Source: Plantactinospora sp. KBS50 (GTDB lineage: Bacteria > Actinomycetota > Actinomycetes > Mycobacteriales > Micromonosporaceae). Taken from it: DNA of 64,000 bases. A model generated the notes under the pieces. That model searched no databases. It was not told the origin of the DNA and saw only the letters and a list, made by a program, of their open reading frames with translations. Location of the stretch: positions 682,001-746,000 of the forward strand of contig NZ_CP022961.1 of NCBI RefSeq assembly GCF_002285795.1, read 5' to 3'. Position numbers and translations under genes: made by a program. Below, one piece after another: positions 1 through 8,401 of the stretch. Numbering within the stretch: the first letter of the stretch is position 1; each line of letters starts with the position of its first letter.

Positions 1-1
1 C

Positions 2-1108
2 GGGCTGGGCACGGAACTCACGAACGCCCTCTCACTGCGGATCCTGCCGACAATATTCGGCGGTGTGTTCGCCGCGTGGGCCCTTGCACGTTTCGACGCG
101 CGATGGGTCGCCGCGATTGCGATGTCCGCCACGGGTGTGATCACGCTCCTCATCCCGTTGGCCAGGTCGGTGGCCGAACTCAACGCGACGTCCGTCGCCG
201 CCGGCGTGGCGAGCCTGTTCGCCGGGCCCGCCCTCATGGCGCTGCGCTCGAGCGTCCTCAAAGAGGAAGCGGCGATGCGGGGCAACGGATTTGTCGTGTC
301 CGCCGAACGTGCACCCTACGTGATCGGCCCGGCAATAGCCGCCGGTGTCCTCCTCATCACAAATGTTTCGGTTCTCTTCATCGCGGAGGCGATCGCCACG
401 GCCCTCGGGGCGGCGCTACTCATCGGGATGCCTCCGGTCGCCCGTAGTGACTTGCATCGGGCCGGATCTCGGAGCCAGCTCGACCGGTGGCGGTCGGTGC
501 TGCTCGGAGACGCCCGGATGAATGGGTACGTCGTCACCGGGTTGACGTACACCATCGGGGTCCACGCCGCGCGTCTGCTTTTCGCAGCGATCGCCACCAC
601 GACGTTCTCCCACAATCCGGGCGCCCTTGCTCTCATGACGAGTGCGATGGCCTTAGGCGCGGTCGTTGGCGGATTCCTGGCGTCGCAGTTCAAGCTCCGC
701 AGCGTCGGGCTCGTCTACGTGCTCGGCAATGTCCTCGAGGCTCTCCTTCTGACCGCGGTCGGGGTGTCCCCGTTCCTGTCCCTGGCACTCGCTTGTTTGT
801 TCCTGTGCGGAATCTTCGAGTCGGTGGCGACCGCCGGGTTCTTTGCTGACGTGCAGGTACGCCTTCCCCGGGACATGACCGGCTCATTCTTCTCCGTGTT
901 TGGGTCCGCCATCCAGGTCTGTGCGGTGGCCGGGACGCTGCTGGGCGGATGGCTGGTGGCCGAATCGAGCATTCCCGTTGTCGCCCTGGTCGTCGCCGGA
1001 TTTATCGCACTCCCACTGATTCCTTATCTCAATGTGTATCTCCGGCGAAGCGACACTGAGCTGATCCCGGCTATCAACGGCGGCCCTCCGGAGAAAGCAG
1101 CACGATGA
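2..1108 (+). CDS. MFS transporter, C-terminal part (5' end outside window)
   Basis: The frame is open from the left edge, so the start codon lies outside the window and 368 residues are visible. They form a series of hydrophobic segments separated by short charged loops, in the pattern of the C-terminal two thirds of a 12-TM major facilitator. Gly/Ala-rich helices occur throughout, for example around GALALMTSAMALGAVVGG. The protein would act as a plasma-membrane secondary transporter, often for drugs or small metabolites; the substrate cannot be read from the sequence. The end is charged and cytoplasmic (RRSDTELIPAINGG). A 23-codon frame starts on the stop codon (ATGA at 1105) but dies at once, probably because of the IS scrap that follows. 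Confidence 0.85.
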   Translation, partial: GLGTELTNALSLRILPTIFGGVFAAWALARFDARWVAAIAMSATGVITLLIPLARSVAELNATSVAAGVASLFAGPALMALRSSVLKEEAAMRGNGFVVSAERAPYVIGPAIAAGVLLITNVSVLFIAEAIATALGAALLIGMPPVARSDLHRAGSRSQLDRWRSVLLGDARMNGYVVTGLTYTIGVHAARLLFAAIATTTFSHNPGALALMTSAMALGAVVGGFLASQFKLRSVGLVYVLGNVLEALLLTAVGVSPFLSLALACLFLCGIFESVATAGFFADVQVRLPRDMTGSFFSVFGSAIQVCAVAGTLLGGWLVAESSIPVVALVVAGFIALPLIPYLNVYLRRSDTELIPAINGGPPEKAAR

Positions 1109-1120
1109 CAATGTCTACGG

Positions 1121-1369
1121 ATGAGCGCCTACCGGCTCGTTCCCGACAGCGGCCGGCGATGGCGTCCAGCCCGTGACCCGGTGCGCACCCGCACCCGCGA
1201 CTTCCTCGACGACAGCTTCGGCAAAGCGGTACCTTGCGGCGTCTACGACCTGACCGCCGACGCCGGATGGGTCTACGTCGGCACCGACCACGACAGCGCC
1301 GCGTTCGCCGTCGAATCGCTCCGCCGCTGGTGGACCAGCCAAAGCCGCCACGACTATCCGAACGCCTGA
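1121..1369 (+). pseudogene. ISAzo13-family transposase fragment
   Basis: The 82 codons read like the DDE core of ISAzo13-type transposases. GKAVPCGVYDL, GWVYVGTDHDSAAFAVES and LRRWW match the conserved block GKA-PYGVYDLAANTGWV-VGTDHDTAAFAV-SIRRWW as I know it for that family. Full-length proteins are about 400 aa. Both the N-terminal part and everything after SRHDYPNA are missing here, and no terminal repeats are visible. The fragment starts 13 bp after the MFS stop, so an insertion followed by deletion probably removed whatever gene lay here. It is not expected to be functional. Confidence 0.75.
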
Positions 1370-1783
1370 CGCCTGCGGCCAGACGTTCCTCCAGCTCGAC
1401 GTCCGTGGTGTACGTTCGCGGTTCGACCAAGTCTCCATCACCACACGTCGAGCATCAGGGCAAGTTGCTCGTCGCGAACGAGGGGATTTTGAATCCATGA
1501 CATCCTACCAACGAACCTCTTTGGAGCTTTGTCGTTGATTGTCAACCCCTGACCCCCTCTTACGTAGCGACAGTCACAGCCTTGAGCAACAATCACAGAG
1601 CGGACATCCTCGGGTGAGCTGTACCGTCGGGCGAGCGTGGTGGGGACGTGGGCCGTAGCGCGTGCGCGCGGCCCGGCGGTAGCCGGATGTTGAGGCATGT
1701 TGCGCGCGTGCGACGTGAGTGATCGGCCGAATCGGCGGATCGGTCGGCGGAGGGACCGTCGAAGGGGTCACCGCCGAGGGTCG
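1370..1783. other. Gene-free interval after the IS fragment
   Basis: No convincing coding frame. The first 200 bases are less GC-rich than the surroundings and may be debris of the same insertion event. Nothing downstream matches the expected continuation of the transposase. The last 150 bases lead into the 3' end of the leftward SDR gene. Confidence 0.5.
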
Positions 1784-2614
1784 TCAGAGGCCGACCGCGG
1801 CGACGCTCGCCTCCCACAGCCGGGCCGCCAGTTGCGGGTCGGTGGCCGCCCGGTGCGGCTTGCGTAGCCGTTGATCCACGTAGTAACCGCCGTTGACCAG
1901 CGCTGCCGGGTCCTGCCCGGCCAGCCAGACCAGCGTCTGCGCGGCGCGCTCCGGACTGCGCAGGAACGGCGCGATGCGCATTCCGAACGCGACCACCGGG
2001 TTGTCGCCGCCGAACCGGGTCCGCACGACGCCGGGATGGAAGGCGTACGAGCACAGCCGCGGCCAGCGCCGGGCCGCCTCGGCGGTGAACAGGATGGTGG
2101 CCTGCTTGCTGACGCCGTACGCGCGCAGCGCCCGGTAGTGGCGTAGCTGGGCCGAGAGGTCGTCGGGGTCCACGACGCCGAGCCGGTGTGCCGCCGAGGC
2201 GGTGTTCACCACCCGGCGCAACCGGTCGCTCAGCAGGTTGGTGAGCAGGAACGGGGCCAGGTGGTTGGCCTGGATGTTCCACTCGTACCCGTCCACCGTG
2301 GTGCTGGCCTGCACCGCGATCGCGCCGGCGTTGTTGGCCAGCACGTCGATCCGGTCGTACGCGTCGCGCAGGTTCGCGGCCAGCCGGCGTACGTCGTCGA
2401 GCACCGCGAAGTCGGCCCGGAACAGTTCCGGGTCCCGGCCGGTGAGCCGGCGTACCCGCTCGGCGGCCGCGGTGAGCCGGGCCGGGTCCCGACCGACCAG
2501 CACGACCTCGTCGCCCTGCCCGGCGAACCGGGTGGCGGCGGCCAGGCCGATTCCCGAGCTTGCGCCGGTGACGACCACCCGGCGCCGCTCAGCGGTGTTG
2601 TCCACGGCGTCCAC
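1784..2614 (-). CDS. SDR-family NAD(P)-dependent oxidoreductase
   Basis: 276-aa classical or retinol-dehydrogenase-like short-chain dehydrogenase. The Rossmann motif TGASSGIG lies near residues 16-23, NNAG near 93-96, the catalytic Ser region NTASAAH near 137, and the Tyr/Lys pair as YGVSK near 166-170. It would reduce a carbonyl or oxidise an alcohol in the cytoplasm using NAD(P)H; the substrate is unknown. The GTG start (GTGGACGCC) is the farthest upstream plausible start and gives the normal family length. It is convergent with nothing and lies 116 bp downstream of the DUF4190 gene, from which a strong hairpin separates it. Confidence 0.88.
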   Translation of the reverse strand: MDAVDNTAERRRVVVTGASSGIGLAAATRFAGQGDEVVLVGRDPARLTAAAERVRRLTGRDPELFRADFAVLDDVRRLAANLRDAYDRIDVLANNAGAIAVQASTTVDGYEWNIQANHLAPFLLTNLLSDRLRRVVNTASAAHRLGVVDPDDLSAQLRHYRALRAYGVSKQATILFTAEAARRWPRLCSYAFHPGVVRTRFGGDNPVVAFGMRIAPFLRSPERAAQTLVWLAGQDPAALVNGGYYVDQRLRKPHRAATDPQLAARLWEASVAAVGL

Positions 2615-2689
2615 GTCCTGAGGTTAGCGTGCGTCGATGTGGTGGGTGGTTGCCGCCGGAGGCCGGCGGGGTGGGCCGGTCCGCGTCCT

Positions 2690-2720
2690 CGGCCCGGGGA
2701 CGTCCCCCGCCCCCGGGCCG
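2690..2720 (-). terminator. GC hairpin terminator after the DUF4190 gene
   Basis: Perfect 10-bp stem CGGCCCGGGG / CCCCGGGCCG with an 11-nt loop, starting 10 bases after the stop of the leftward gene ending at 2731. There is no U tract, as is common in actinobacteria. Confidence 0.6.
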
Positions 2721-2730
2721 GTCGGCGCGG

Positions 2731-3399
2731 TCAGTAGTCGTAGCCGGAGGACGAGTCGCCGTTCGCGATCGCGAAGACGATGACGATGACGTAGAAGATG
2801 ATTAGCAGGATGAGCAGCCCGGTGAGGATCCAGCCGACGATGATGCCGGTCTTGGCCATGCCCTCGCCGCCCTCGCCGCGTTCGCGCAGCTGCTTCAGCG
2901 CGATGTGCCCGAGGATCGCGCCGACCGGCGCGGTGATGCAGGTGGCCACCCCCACCAGCGAGAGGATCATCGCGGCCAGGGCGAGGCTGTTGGTCGGTGT
3001 CGACGGCTGCGGCTGGCCGTAGCCGTACGGGTAGCCGGGCTGGGCCGTCGGGTACGCCGCCGGCTGCTGACCGGGGTACGGCTGGCCGGGGTCGTACCCG
3101 GCCGGCGCGCCCGGCTGGTACGACGGCGTCTGCTGGTACGGCGGCGTCTGCTGGTACGACGGGCCTGGCTGGTACGACGGCGCCGGCTGGTAGGACGGGG
3201 CCGCATCGTACGGCGGGGTCTGCTGGTACGGCGCTGCCGGCTGTGCGGGTGGAGCGCTGTGTTGCCAGTTGGGATCGGCGGCGGGCGGCGGGTTGTCGAA
3301 CTGCCGGGTCGGCTCCAGCGGCGTCGGCGCCGACCAGGTCGGGTCGGTCCAGCCGCCCGGGGGCTGCTCGGAGCCGCCCGGCTGGGAGGGGTATGTCAT
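2731..3399 (-). CDS. DUF4190 membrane protein with Pro/Gln/Tyr-rich tail
   Basis: 222 aa. Residues 1-125 are a low-complexity cytoplasmic tail with repeated YQ(P/Q)xPxY units. The DUF4190 module follows: [12 protein letters not shown], then an inter-helix segment [15 protein letters not shown], then a second long hydrophobic helix at about 185-212. DUF4190 proteins are small two-helix membrane proteins of unknown function, and actinobacteria carry many. The ATG is preceded by GGAGATGACACG. A second member of the family is encoded at 5885-6370. It is divergent from the SDR gene at 3667. Confidence 0.85.
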   Translation of the reverse strand: MTYPSQPGGSEQPPGGWTDPTWSAPTPLEPTRQFDNPPPAADPNWQHSAPPAQPAAPYQQTPPYDAAPSYQPAPSYQPGPSYQQTPPYQQTPSYQPGAPAGYDPGQPYPGQQPAAYPTAQPGYPYGYGQPQPSTPTNSLALAAMILSLVGVATCITAPVGAILGHIALKQLRERGEGGEGMAKTGIIVGWILTGLLILLIIFYVIVIVFAIANGDSSSGYDY

Positions 3400-3666
3400 C
3401 GTGTCATCTCCGGTGCTGATTGGTCATGCGAGGTCAGGGTAGTCAGAGATCGCACCGTCCGGGATCGCGACACCGGGTGGGGCGCGTTGCCCGTACCGTC
3501 CCGACCGGGCAGGATCTGCGGCATGGCTTTCGACGCGCGCGCCGCAGACCGCTCCGGTCGTTCCCGCCGGGACGCGACCCGCCCCGCGCTGGCCCGCCGT
3601 ACCCGTGGTCCGGGCGCGAACACCGGCTCGGGCGCGCCGCTCGACCGGGCCGCCCGGGAGGAGCCG

Positions 3667-4431
3667 GTGACCCTCCGGCTGGACGACCGGGTGGCGCTGG
3701 TGACCGGCGCCGGCAGTCCGGACGGCATCGGGTACGCGACCGCGCGCCGGCTGCGTGACCTCGGTGCCCGGGTGGCGATCGTCTCCACCACCCGGCGGAT
3801 CCACGAGCGGGCCACGGAGCTGGGCGTCACCGGATTCGTCGCCGACCTGACCGACGAGGCGGAGGTGGCGGCGTTGGCGGACGCCGTGGCCGACCAGCTC
3901 GACGAGGTCGAGGTGCTGGTCAACAACGCCGGCCTGGCCAGCCGGGCCAGCCCGGAGGTGCTGCGGCCGGTGGCCCAGCTCAGTTACGAGGAGTGGCACC
4001 AGGAGATCGAGCGCAACCTGTCGACCGCCTTCCTGTGCAGTCGCGCCTTCATCGGCGGGATGGCCGAACGGGGTTGGGGCCGGATCGTCAACCTGGCCGC
4101 CACGTCGGGTCCGGTCAACGCGCTGCCCACCGAGGCCGCCTACGCCGCCGCCAAGGCCGGGGTGGTCGGCCTGACCCGGGCGCTGGCGATGGAGATGGTG
4201 GCCGACGGGGTGACGGTGAACGCGGTCGCCCCGGGCACGATCTACACGGCGGCGTCCACGATGGCCGAACTGAAGCAGGGGCTGGGTACCCCGGTCGGCC
4301 GGCCGGGCACGCCGGACGAGGTGGCGGCGGCCATCTGCTTCCTGTGCTCACCGGCGGCGTCGTACATCACCGGGCAGATGCTGGTGGTGGACGGCGGCAA
4401 CAGCGTGCGGGAGGCCGAGTTCCGCTACTGA
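3667..4431 (+). CDS. SDR-family oxidoreductase (FabG-like)
   Basis: 254-aa classical SDR. The cofactor motif GAGSPDGIG lies near residue 14, NNAG near 88, a Ser in ATSGPVN near 143, and the catalytic YAAAK near 157; the end [15 protein letters not shown] is typical of 3-oxoacyl-ACP-reductase-like enzymes. I chose GTG 3667 because GGGAGGAG sits five bases upstream and the length fits the family. An in-frame ATG at 3523 would add 48 Arg/Ala-rich residues with no family match. The precise substrate is unknown. It converges on the LuxR gene across a bidirectional hairpin. Confidence 0.88.
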   Translation: MTLRLDDRVALVTGAGSPDGIGYATARRLRDLGARVAIVSTTRRIHERATELGVTGFVADLTDEAEVAALADAVADQLDEVEVLVNNAGLASRASPEVLRPVAQLSYEEWHQEIERNLSTAFLCSRAFIGGMAERGWGRIVNLAATSGPVNALPTEAAYAAAKAGVVGLTRALAMEMVADGVTVNAVAPGTIYTAASTMAELKQGLGTPVGRPGTPDEVAAAICFLCSPAASYITGQMLVVDGGNSVREAEFRY

Positions 4432-4443
4432 GGCGGATCCGCG

Positions 4444-4474
4444 GCCGGCCACCGTCGGCCCGGCGGTGGCCGGC
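4444..4474. terminator. Bidirectional hairpin between convergent genes
   Basis: 11-bp perfect stem GCCGGCCACCG / CGGTGGCCGGC with a 9-nt loop, between the stop of the rightward SDR gene (4431) and the stop of the leftward regulator gene (4488). Confidence 0.65.
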
Positions 4475-4487
4475 GGAACTTCCACGG

Positions 4488-5525
4488 TCAGGGTTCGGAC
4501 CGGCGTAGCCGTGCCCGTCCGTGCAGTTGGGGTGGGATGTACAGGCCCAACCGTAGGGCCCGGACGGCGGCCAGGGTCCGGGACGAGGCCCTGAGCTTGG
4601 CCAGGATGTGTTCCAGGTGCGTGGCGACGGTGCGTTCGGCGATGTACGCGCTCCGGGCGATCTGCGCGTTCGTCCTGCCCTCGGTGAGCAGCCCGAGGAT
4701 CTCCAACTCGCGCCGGGTCAGGCCGTGCAGTTCGCCGGAGGGCGAGACCAGCACCATGGCGCGCAGGTGGCGGGGCACCTCCGGCGGGCAGGCCAGCGCC
4801 GTGATCCGGAACAGGGTCCGGCCGTGCACGGCGAGGAACGACGGGTACGAGTGTCCGCAGTTCAGGCTGGCGGACAGCGCGGCGAAGACCGCGGAACCGG
4901 GCCGCACCAGCGGATGGTCGTTGCTCAACCCGGGCAGCGGGTGCGTCTTTCCGGCGCGGGTCAGCAGCACGCCGGCCCGCGCGTTGGCGATCACCCGTGC
5001 CACCGGCGCGATGGACCGCATCGGGTCGACGGCGTTCGCGATGACCGGGGCCAGGGTGCCGAGGAAGTCCCTGGTGGCGTCGTCGGGCGTCCGCGGGTCG
5101 TCGGTGTGCAGCATGAGCAGACCCAGGTGGCTGCCGTCCAGGCCGAACAGGCCGATCGCGATGCCCTCGCGGAAGCCGGCCGGCTCCAGGTAGTCGGCCC
5201 ACACCGGCAGCTCGGACGGGGGGATCGGCAGGTCCCGCAGGCGCATCGGCGGTCGCTGCCGGTTCAACCCGATCGCGTCGATGTCGCCGTACATGGCCGA
5301 GGTGTGGAAGTAGTCGCGGACCCGCTCGGGATATCCGTCGATGCCCCGTACGGTGAACGCCTGCCGGTCCGTGTCGAGCAACGCCAGCGTCCGGCCGACA
5401 TACGGGAACACCAGCCGCAGTTGCTCGAACAGGGCCGCCATGCGGTCCTCGGGGTGTGCGTGTGACGAAGCGATTCGGGCGATCTCGGCGGCGACCGCCG
5501 GAGCATTTCGGGGAAGGTCTGCCAT
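4488..5525 (-). CDS. LuxR-family transcriptional regulator, GAF-like sensor + HTH
   Basis: 345 aa from the ATG at 5525, which has GGAAGAAG just upstream; upstream in-frame starts would add an Arg-rich tail. Residues 1-170 look like a GAF-type sensor domain. A middle region follows, and a C-terminal LuxR helix-turn-helix at about 275-330 carries LTRRELEILGLLTEG, TNAQIA, and ERTVATHLEHILAKL. There is no receiver aspartate pattern, so it is probably a one-component regulator that binds a small ligand. Targets are not evident because both flanks are other transcription units. Function beyond DNA binding is inference. Confidence 0.85.
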   Translation of the reverse strand: MADLPRNAPAVAAEIARIASSHAHPEDRMAALFEQLRLVFPYVGRTLALLDTDRQAFTVRGIDGYPERVRDYFHTSAMYGDIDAIGLNRQRPPMRLRDLPIPPSELPVWADYLEPAGFREGIAIGLFGLDGSHLGLLMLHTDDPRTPDDATRDFLGTLAPVIANAVDPMRSIAPVARVIANARAGVLLTRAGKTHPLPGLSNDHPLVRPGSAVFAALSASLNCGHSYPSFLAVHGRTLFRITALACPPEVPRHLRAMVLVSPSGELHGLTRRELEILGLLTEGRTNAQIARSAYIAERTVATHLEHILAKLRASSRTLAAVRALRLGLYIPPQLHGRARLRRSEP

Positions 5526-5884
5526 CTTCTTCCTGGCTCGGGTCCCGCGACAGTCCGGTCGGTGCTGACCGGCGATGCTGGTGGGACCAGGGACGGGTAT
5601 CGGCGGTCCTGCCGATCGACGTGAACGTGCGGGAGGGTGTCTTCTTGAGAAGTACAACCTGCCGCGGCCGGTTCACGGCCTCGGTGTGACGGGAAGCCGA
5701 CACTCCGTCCAGGGTCGACGGGGGGCGCGACGCTCCCATGCGCCCCCCGTCTTATATGGACACCCTTGCGCGGTGCCGACTCGTCTTCGGTGAAGTCGGG
5801 GGATTCGGAACGCCGGGACCCCCCAACTTCGCAGAAGTTGCGTTGGCCGGGTGCCGTTGGCCGGGCGCCACATCTCGACTTTCG
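5526..5884. other. Intergenic interval with two inverted repeats
   Basis: No gene seen. It contains the strong hairpin at 5717-5751 and, at about 5826-5840, the short inverted repeat AACTTCGCAGAAGTT. The part next to 5525 should hold the promoter of the LuxR-type regulator. Confidence 0.5.
5717..5751. terminator. Intrinsic terminator-like hairpin
   Basis: Perfect 11-bp stem GACGGGGGGCG / CGCCCCCCGTC with a 13-nt loop, followed on the + strand by TTATAT. It could end leftward transcription from the DUF4190 gene at 5885. The A/T-rich tail, however, fits rightward transcription, for which no gene is seen. Confidence 0.6.
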
Positions 5885-6370
5885 TCATGCCCCGCTGTTC
5901 GTGGCCCAGAGCAGTACCCCGATCCAGGCGCAGCAGCCGGCGAGGTAGAGGGCGGTGAAGATGTAGCTGAGCACCAACCCCCAGCTGGCCAGTTGGTCGC
6001 CCTGCTCGCGGGTGGTGCGGATCTGCTTCTTGGCCAGGTGTCCGAGCACGATGCCGGCCGGCGCGAAGACGAAGGCGAACACCAGCGACAGGATCGCCAT
6101 CACGTTCGTGGTCGACTGGCCCGGTCCGCCGGGCGGCGGCGGGTACGGTCCGCCGGGGCCGGGGCCGGGGCCGGGGCCGGGGCCGGGGTACGGCGGCTGG
6201 TCGTGCTGGCCGTACGGCCCGTACGGATTGGCCGGGTCGCCGCCCGCCGGCCCGTGGGCACCGCCCGGCGGCGGCCCGTACTGACCGCCCGGGTCACCGC
6301 CCGGCGGCGGCCCGTACGGCGGTTGCGGGCGCTCGGGCTCCGGGGACTCGCCCGGTGGTGGATGGGTCAT
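5885..6370 (-). CDS. DUF4190 membrane protein with Pro/Gly-rich tail
   Basis: 161 aa. Residues 1-80 are a Pro/Gly-rich cytoplasmic tail (PPPGGDPGGQYG and a PGPGPGPG run). Two helices follow, VMAILSLVFAFVFAPAGIVLGH and a C-terminal one near 130-155, with the positively charged LAKKQIRTTREQG between them. This is the DUF4190 arrangement, function unknown. The PG run is encoded by a GGGGCC hexanucleotide repeat on the + strand. It is a paralogue in architecture, not in close sequence, of the protein at 2731. Confidence 0.85.
   Translation of the reverse strand: MTHPPPGESPEPERPQPPYGPPPGGDPGGQYGPPPGGAHGPAGGDPANPYGPYGQHDQPPYPGPGPGPGPGPGGPYPPPPGGPGQSTTNVMAILSLVFAFVFAPAGIVLGHLAKKQIRTTREQGDQLASWGLVLSYIFTALYLAGCCAWIGVLLWATNSGA
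6155..6188. repeat. GGGGCC hexanucleotide repeat inside the DUF4190 gene
   Basis: Five and two-thirds uninterrupted copies of GGGGCC on the + strand. On the coding (-) strand it reads CCCCGG and gives Pro-Gly dipeptides. Such G-runs can form quadruplexes and change length easily. Confidence 0.9.
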
Positions 6371-6644
6371 TGCGAGTCACCTCCGCCTTGCCGGACGCCG
6401 CCCGGACGCCGCCTGGACTCCGCCTCGGCCCGACCGAGGACGTCGAAACAGACCCTAGCCGGCGGCGACCCGTCGCACAGGCGATGTGCGCAGTCTCGTG
6501 GGGCCGCACCGCGGCCCGTCGCGTCCGACCGGCCCGGGATCGGACCCGGACCGCCGGTGCCCGGACGACCGGGTCTGGACCGCCGGACCGGGACCGCCGG
6601 GCAGGCACGCCGCCGGGGCCGGACCGGACCGGCGGACGTGCCCG

Positions 6645-7064
6645 CTAGCGCGGTGCCCGGTCCGGCCCGGTCAGGCCGGCCGCGGCGCGCTCGATCACCA
6701 GACACCGGTCCTCGACGTAGTCGATGCCGGCCTCCTCGGCGATCCGCCTGGCCTCGACCGAGACGATGCCGAGTTGCAGCCACACCGCCGGTGCGCCGAT
6801 CCGCACCGCCTCCCGGACCACCTCGACCGCGTCGGCCGCCGGGCGGAACACGTCGACCAGGTCGACCGGATGCGGAATGTCGGCGAGCGAGCGGTAGACC
6901 GGCTCGCCGAACAGCTCGTCCGCCGTCGGGTTGACCGGGATGATCCGCCAGCCGTACCGCTGCATCCGGGCCGGCACGGTGTGTGCCGGCTTGCGCGGGT
7001 CGCGGGAGGCGCCCACCACCGCGATGGTGGCCGCCTCCGCGAGGATCCGCTGGGCGTCGCGCAT
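6645..7064 (-). CDS. CoA-binding domain protein (YccU-like)
   Basis: 139 aa with the CoA_binding Rossmann fold: IAVVGASRDPRKPAH near residues 13-27, IIPVNPTADELFGEPVY near 41-57, VDLVDVFRP near 66, and VWLQLGIVS near 95. Family members bind CoA in vitro but have no settled function. The ATG overlaps the stop of the methyltransferase gene (ATGA), so the two are probably translationally coupled and this is the third gene of the leftward 10-methyl fatty acid operon. Whether it acts in that pathway is inference. Confidence 0.87.
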   Translation of the reverse strand: MRDAQRILAEAATIAVVGASRDPRKPAHTVPARMQRYGWRIIPVNPTADELFGEPVYRSLADIPHPVDLVDVFRPAADAVEVVREAVRIGAPAVWLQLGIVSVEARRIAEEAGIDYVEDRCLVIERAAAGLTGPDRAPR

Positions 7065-8401
7065 CAGGGCGTCCACTCGGGCCGCAGCGGGTAGCCCGAC
7101 TCGCCCTGCGGACCGTTCCGGGTGCCCAGCACCTGGTGGAGCTGGATCTCGTTGCGCTCGAACGCCAGCCGGGAACCGGCCATGTACAGCCCCCAGACCC
7201 GAGCCCGGCCGATGCCCGCGTCGGCCACGCAGGCGTCCCAGTTCGCCACCAGGTTGCGGCACCAGCCGGCCAGGGTCAGCGCGTAGTGCTGGCGCAGGTT
7301 CTCCTCGTGGTGGACCTCGAAGCCCGCGTCGTGCATCTCGCTGATCACCCGGCCCGGCCCGGCCAGTTCGCCGTCCGGGAAGACGTACCGGTCGATGAAC
7401 GCGCCCGGGTTGTTGGGCATCCGGTTGTCTGCCCGGGTGATGCAGTGGTTGAGCAGCCGGCCGCCGGGCCGGAGCCGGTCGTACAGCGCACCGAAGTACG
7501 CCGGGTAGTTGCGTACCCCGATGTGTTCGGTGAGCCCGATCGAGCTGACCGCGTCGAAGGAGTCCCGCGGGGCGTCCCGGTAGTCCATGTGCCGTACCTC
7601 GGCGAGGTCGGCCAGCCCTTCCCGCTCGATGGCCGCCTGTGCCCATTCGGCCTGGGCGCGGGACAGGGTGACGCCGAGCGCCTTGACCCCGTACTCCCGG
7701 GCCGCGTGCCGGACCATGCCGCCCCATCCGCAGCCGACGTCCAGCAGTCGCATCCCCGGCTTGAGCGCCAGCTTGCCGGCCACCAGTTCGTACTTGTTGG
7801 CCTGCGCCTGCTCCAGGCTGTCGGACGGGTCGCGGAAGACCGCACAGGTGTACGTCATGGACGGGCCGAGCACCTTCTCGTAGAAGGAGTTCGACACGTC
7901 GTAGTGGTGTTCGATGGCGCTGGAGTCGCGGGCCCGGGAGTGCCGAAGCCCGGACACCACCCGGCGCCACCGTGGCAGTGCTTCCTGCGGTGGCGGCGGT
8001 GGGGGCCGCAGCCGTTCCCAGCCGAGCCCGCGCACCAGCGACAACGCCTCGCCCATGGCGGGCGCCTTGAACCGCACCCCGGTGCCCAGCGCCCGCAGCG
8101 CCTCGTACGGGTCGCCCGGGTGGACCCCCCTGACCTCCAGGTCGCCGGAGACGTAGGCCCGCGCCAGACCCAGGTCGCCCGGCGCCGTGAGCAGGTAGGA
8201 CAGGCCACGTTCGGTGCGTATGTGCAGCCCGATGGCGGCGTCGGCGGGTCCGACGTCGCTGCCGTCGTATGCGCTGATCCGCACCGGCAGCTCGCCGCGG
8301 GTGACGGCCCTGATGATCGTCGCCACGGTGGGCGCACCGGTGCGGCGTGGTGGTGTCGGTTCGGGGTCGGTCCGGCCGGATTCCTGTTCGGTCATGCTCA
8401 T
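7064..8401 (-). CDS. tmsB: SAM-dependent fatty-acyl methyltransferase (CFAS family, TmsB/BfaB-like)
   Basis: 445 aa. The C-terminal two thirds are a mycolic acid cyclopropane synthase / CFAS domain with the SAM site LLDVGCGWGG near residue 215, GVTLSRAQAEWAQ, and the late SSIGLTEHIG block. The CFAS family methylates the double bond of phospholipid-bound oleoyl chains. Paired with an FAD reductase it makes 10-methylene and then 10-methyl fatty acids (tuberculostearate type), which fits Micromonospora lipids. It overlaps the FAD gene by 4 bp (ATGA), the classic tmsA-tmsB/bfaA-bfaB arrangement. The methylene assignment rests on this pairing; a true cyclopropane synthase is the alternative. Confidence 0.85.
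   Translation of the reverse strand: MSMTEQESGRTDPEPTPPRRTGAPTVATIIRAVTRGELPVRISAYDGSDVGPADAAIGLHIRTERGLSYLLTAPGDLGLARAYVSGDLEVRGVHPGDPYEALRALGTGVRFKAPAMGEALSLVRGLGWERLRPPPPPPQEALPRWRRVVSGLRHSRARDSSAIEHHYDVSNSFYEKVLGPSMTYTCAVFRDPSDSLEQAQANKYELVAGKLALKPGMRLLDVGCGWGGMVRHAAREYGVKALGVTLSRAQAEWAQAAIEREGLADLAEVRHMDYRDAPRDSFDAVSSIGLTEHIGVRNYPAYFGALYDRLRPGGRLLNHCITRADNRMPNNPGAFIDRYVFPDGELAGPGRVISEMHDAGFEVHHEENLRQHYALTLAGWCRNLVANWDACVADAGIGRARVWGLYMAGSRLAFERNEIQLHQVLGTRNGPQGESGYPLRPEWTP

Noticed and set aside
1105-1176. 23-codon frame overlapping the MFS stop (ATGA)
   Set aside because: Too short, no features, and truncated by the IS fragment.
2905-3522. Long rightward open frame running into the FabG-like gene
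   Set aside because: It is the antisense shadow of the DUF4190 gene. The true SDR start has a good ribosome-binding site at 3667.
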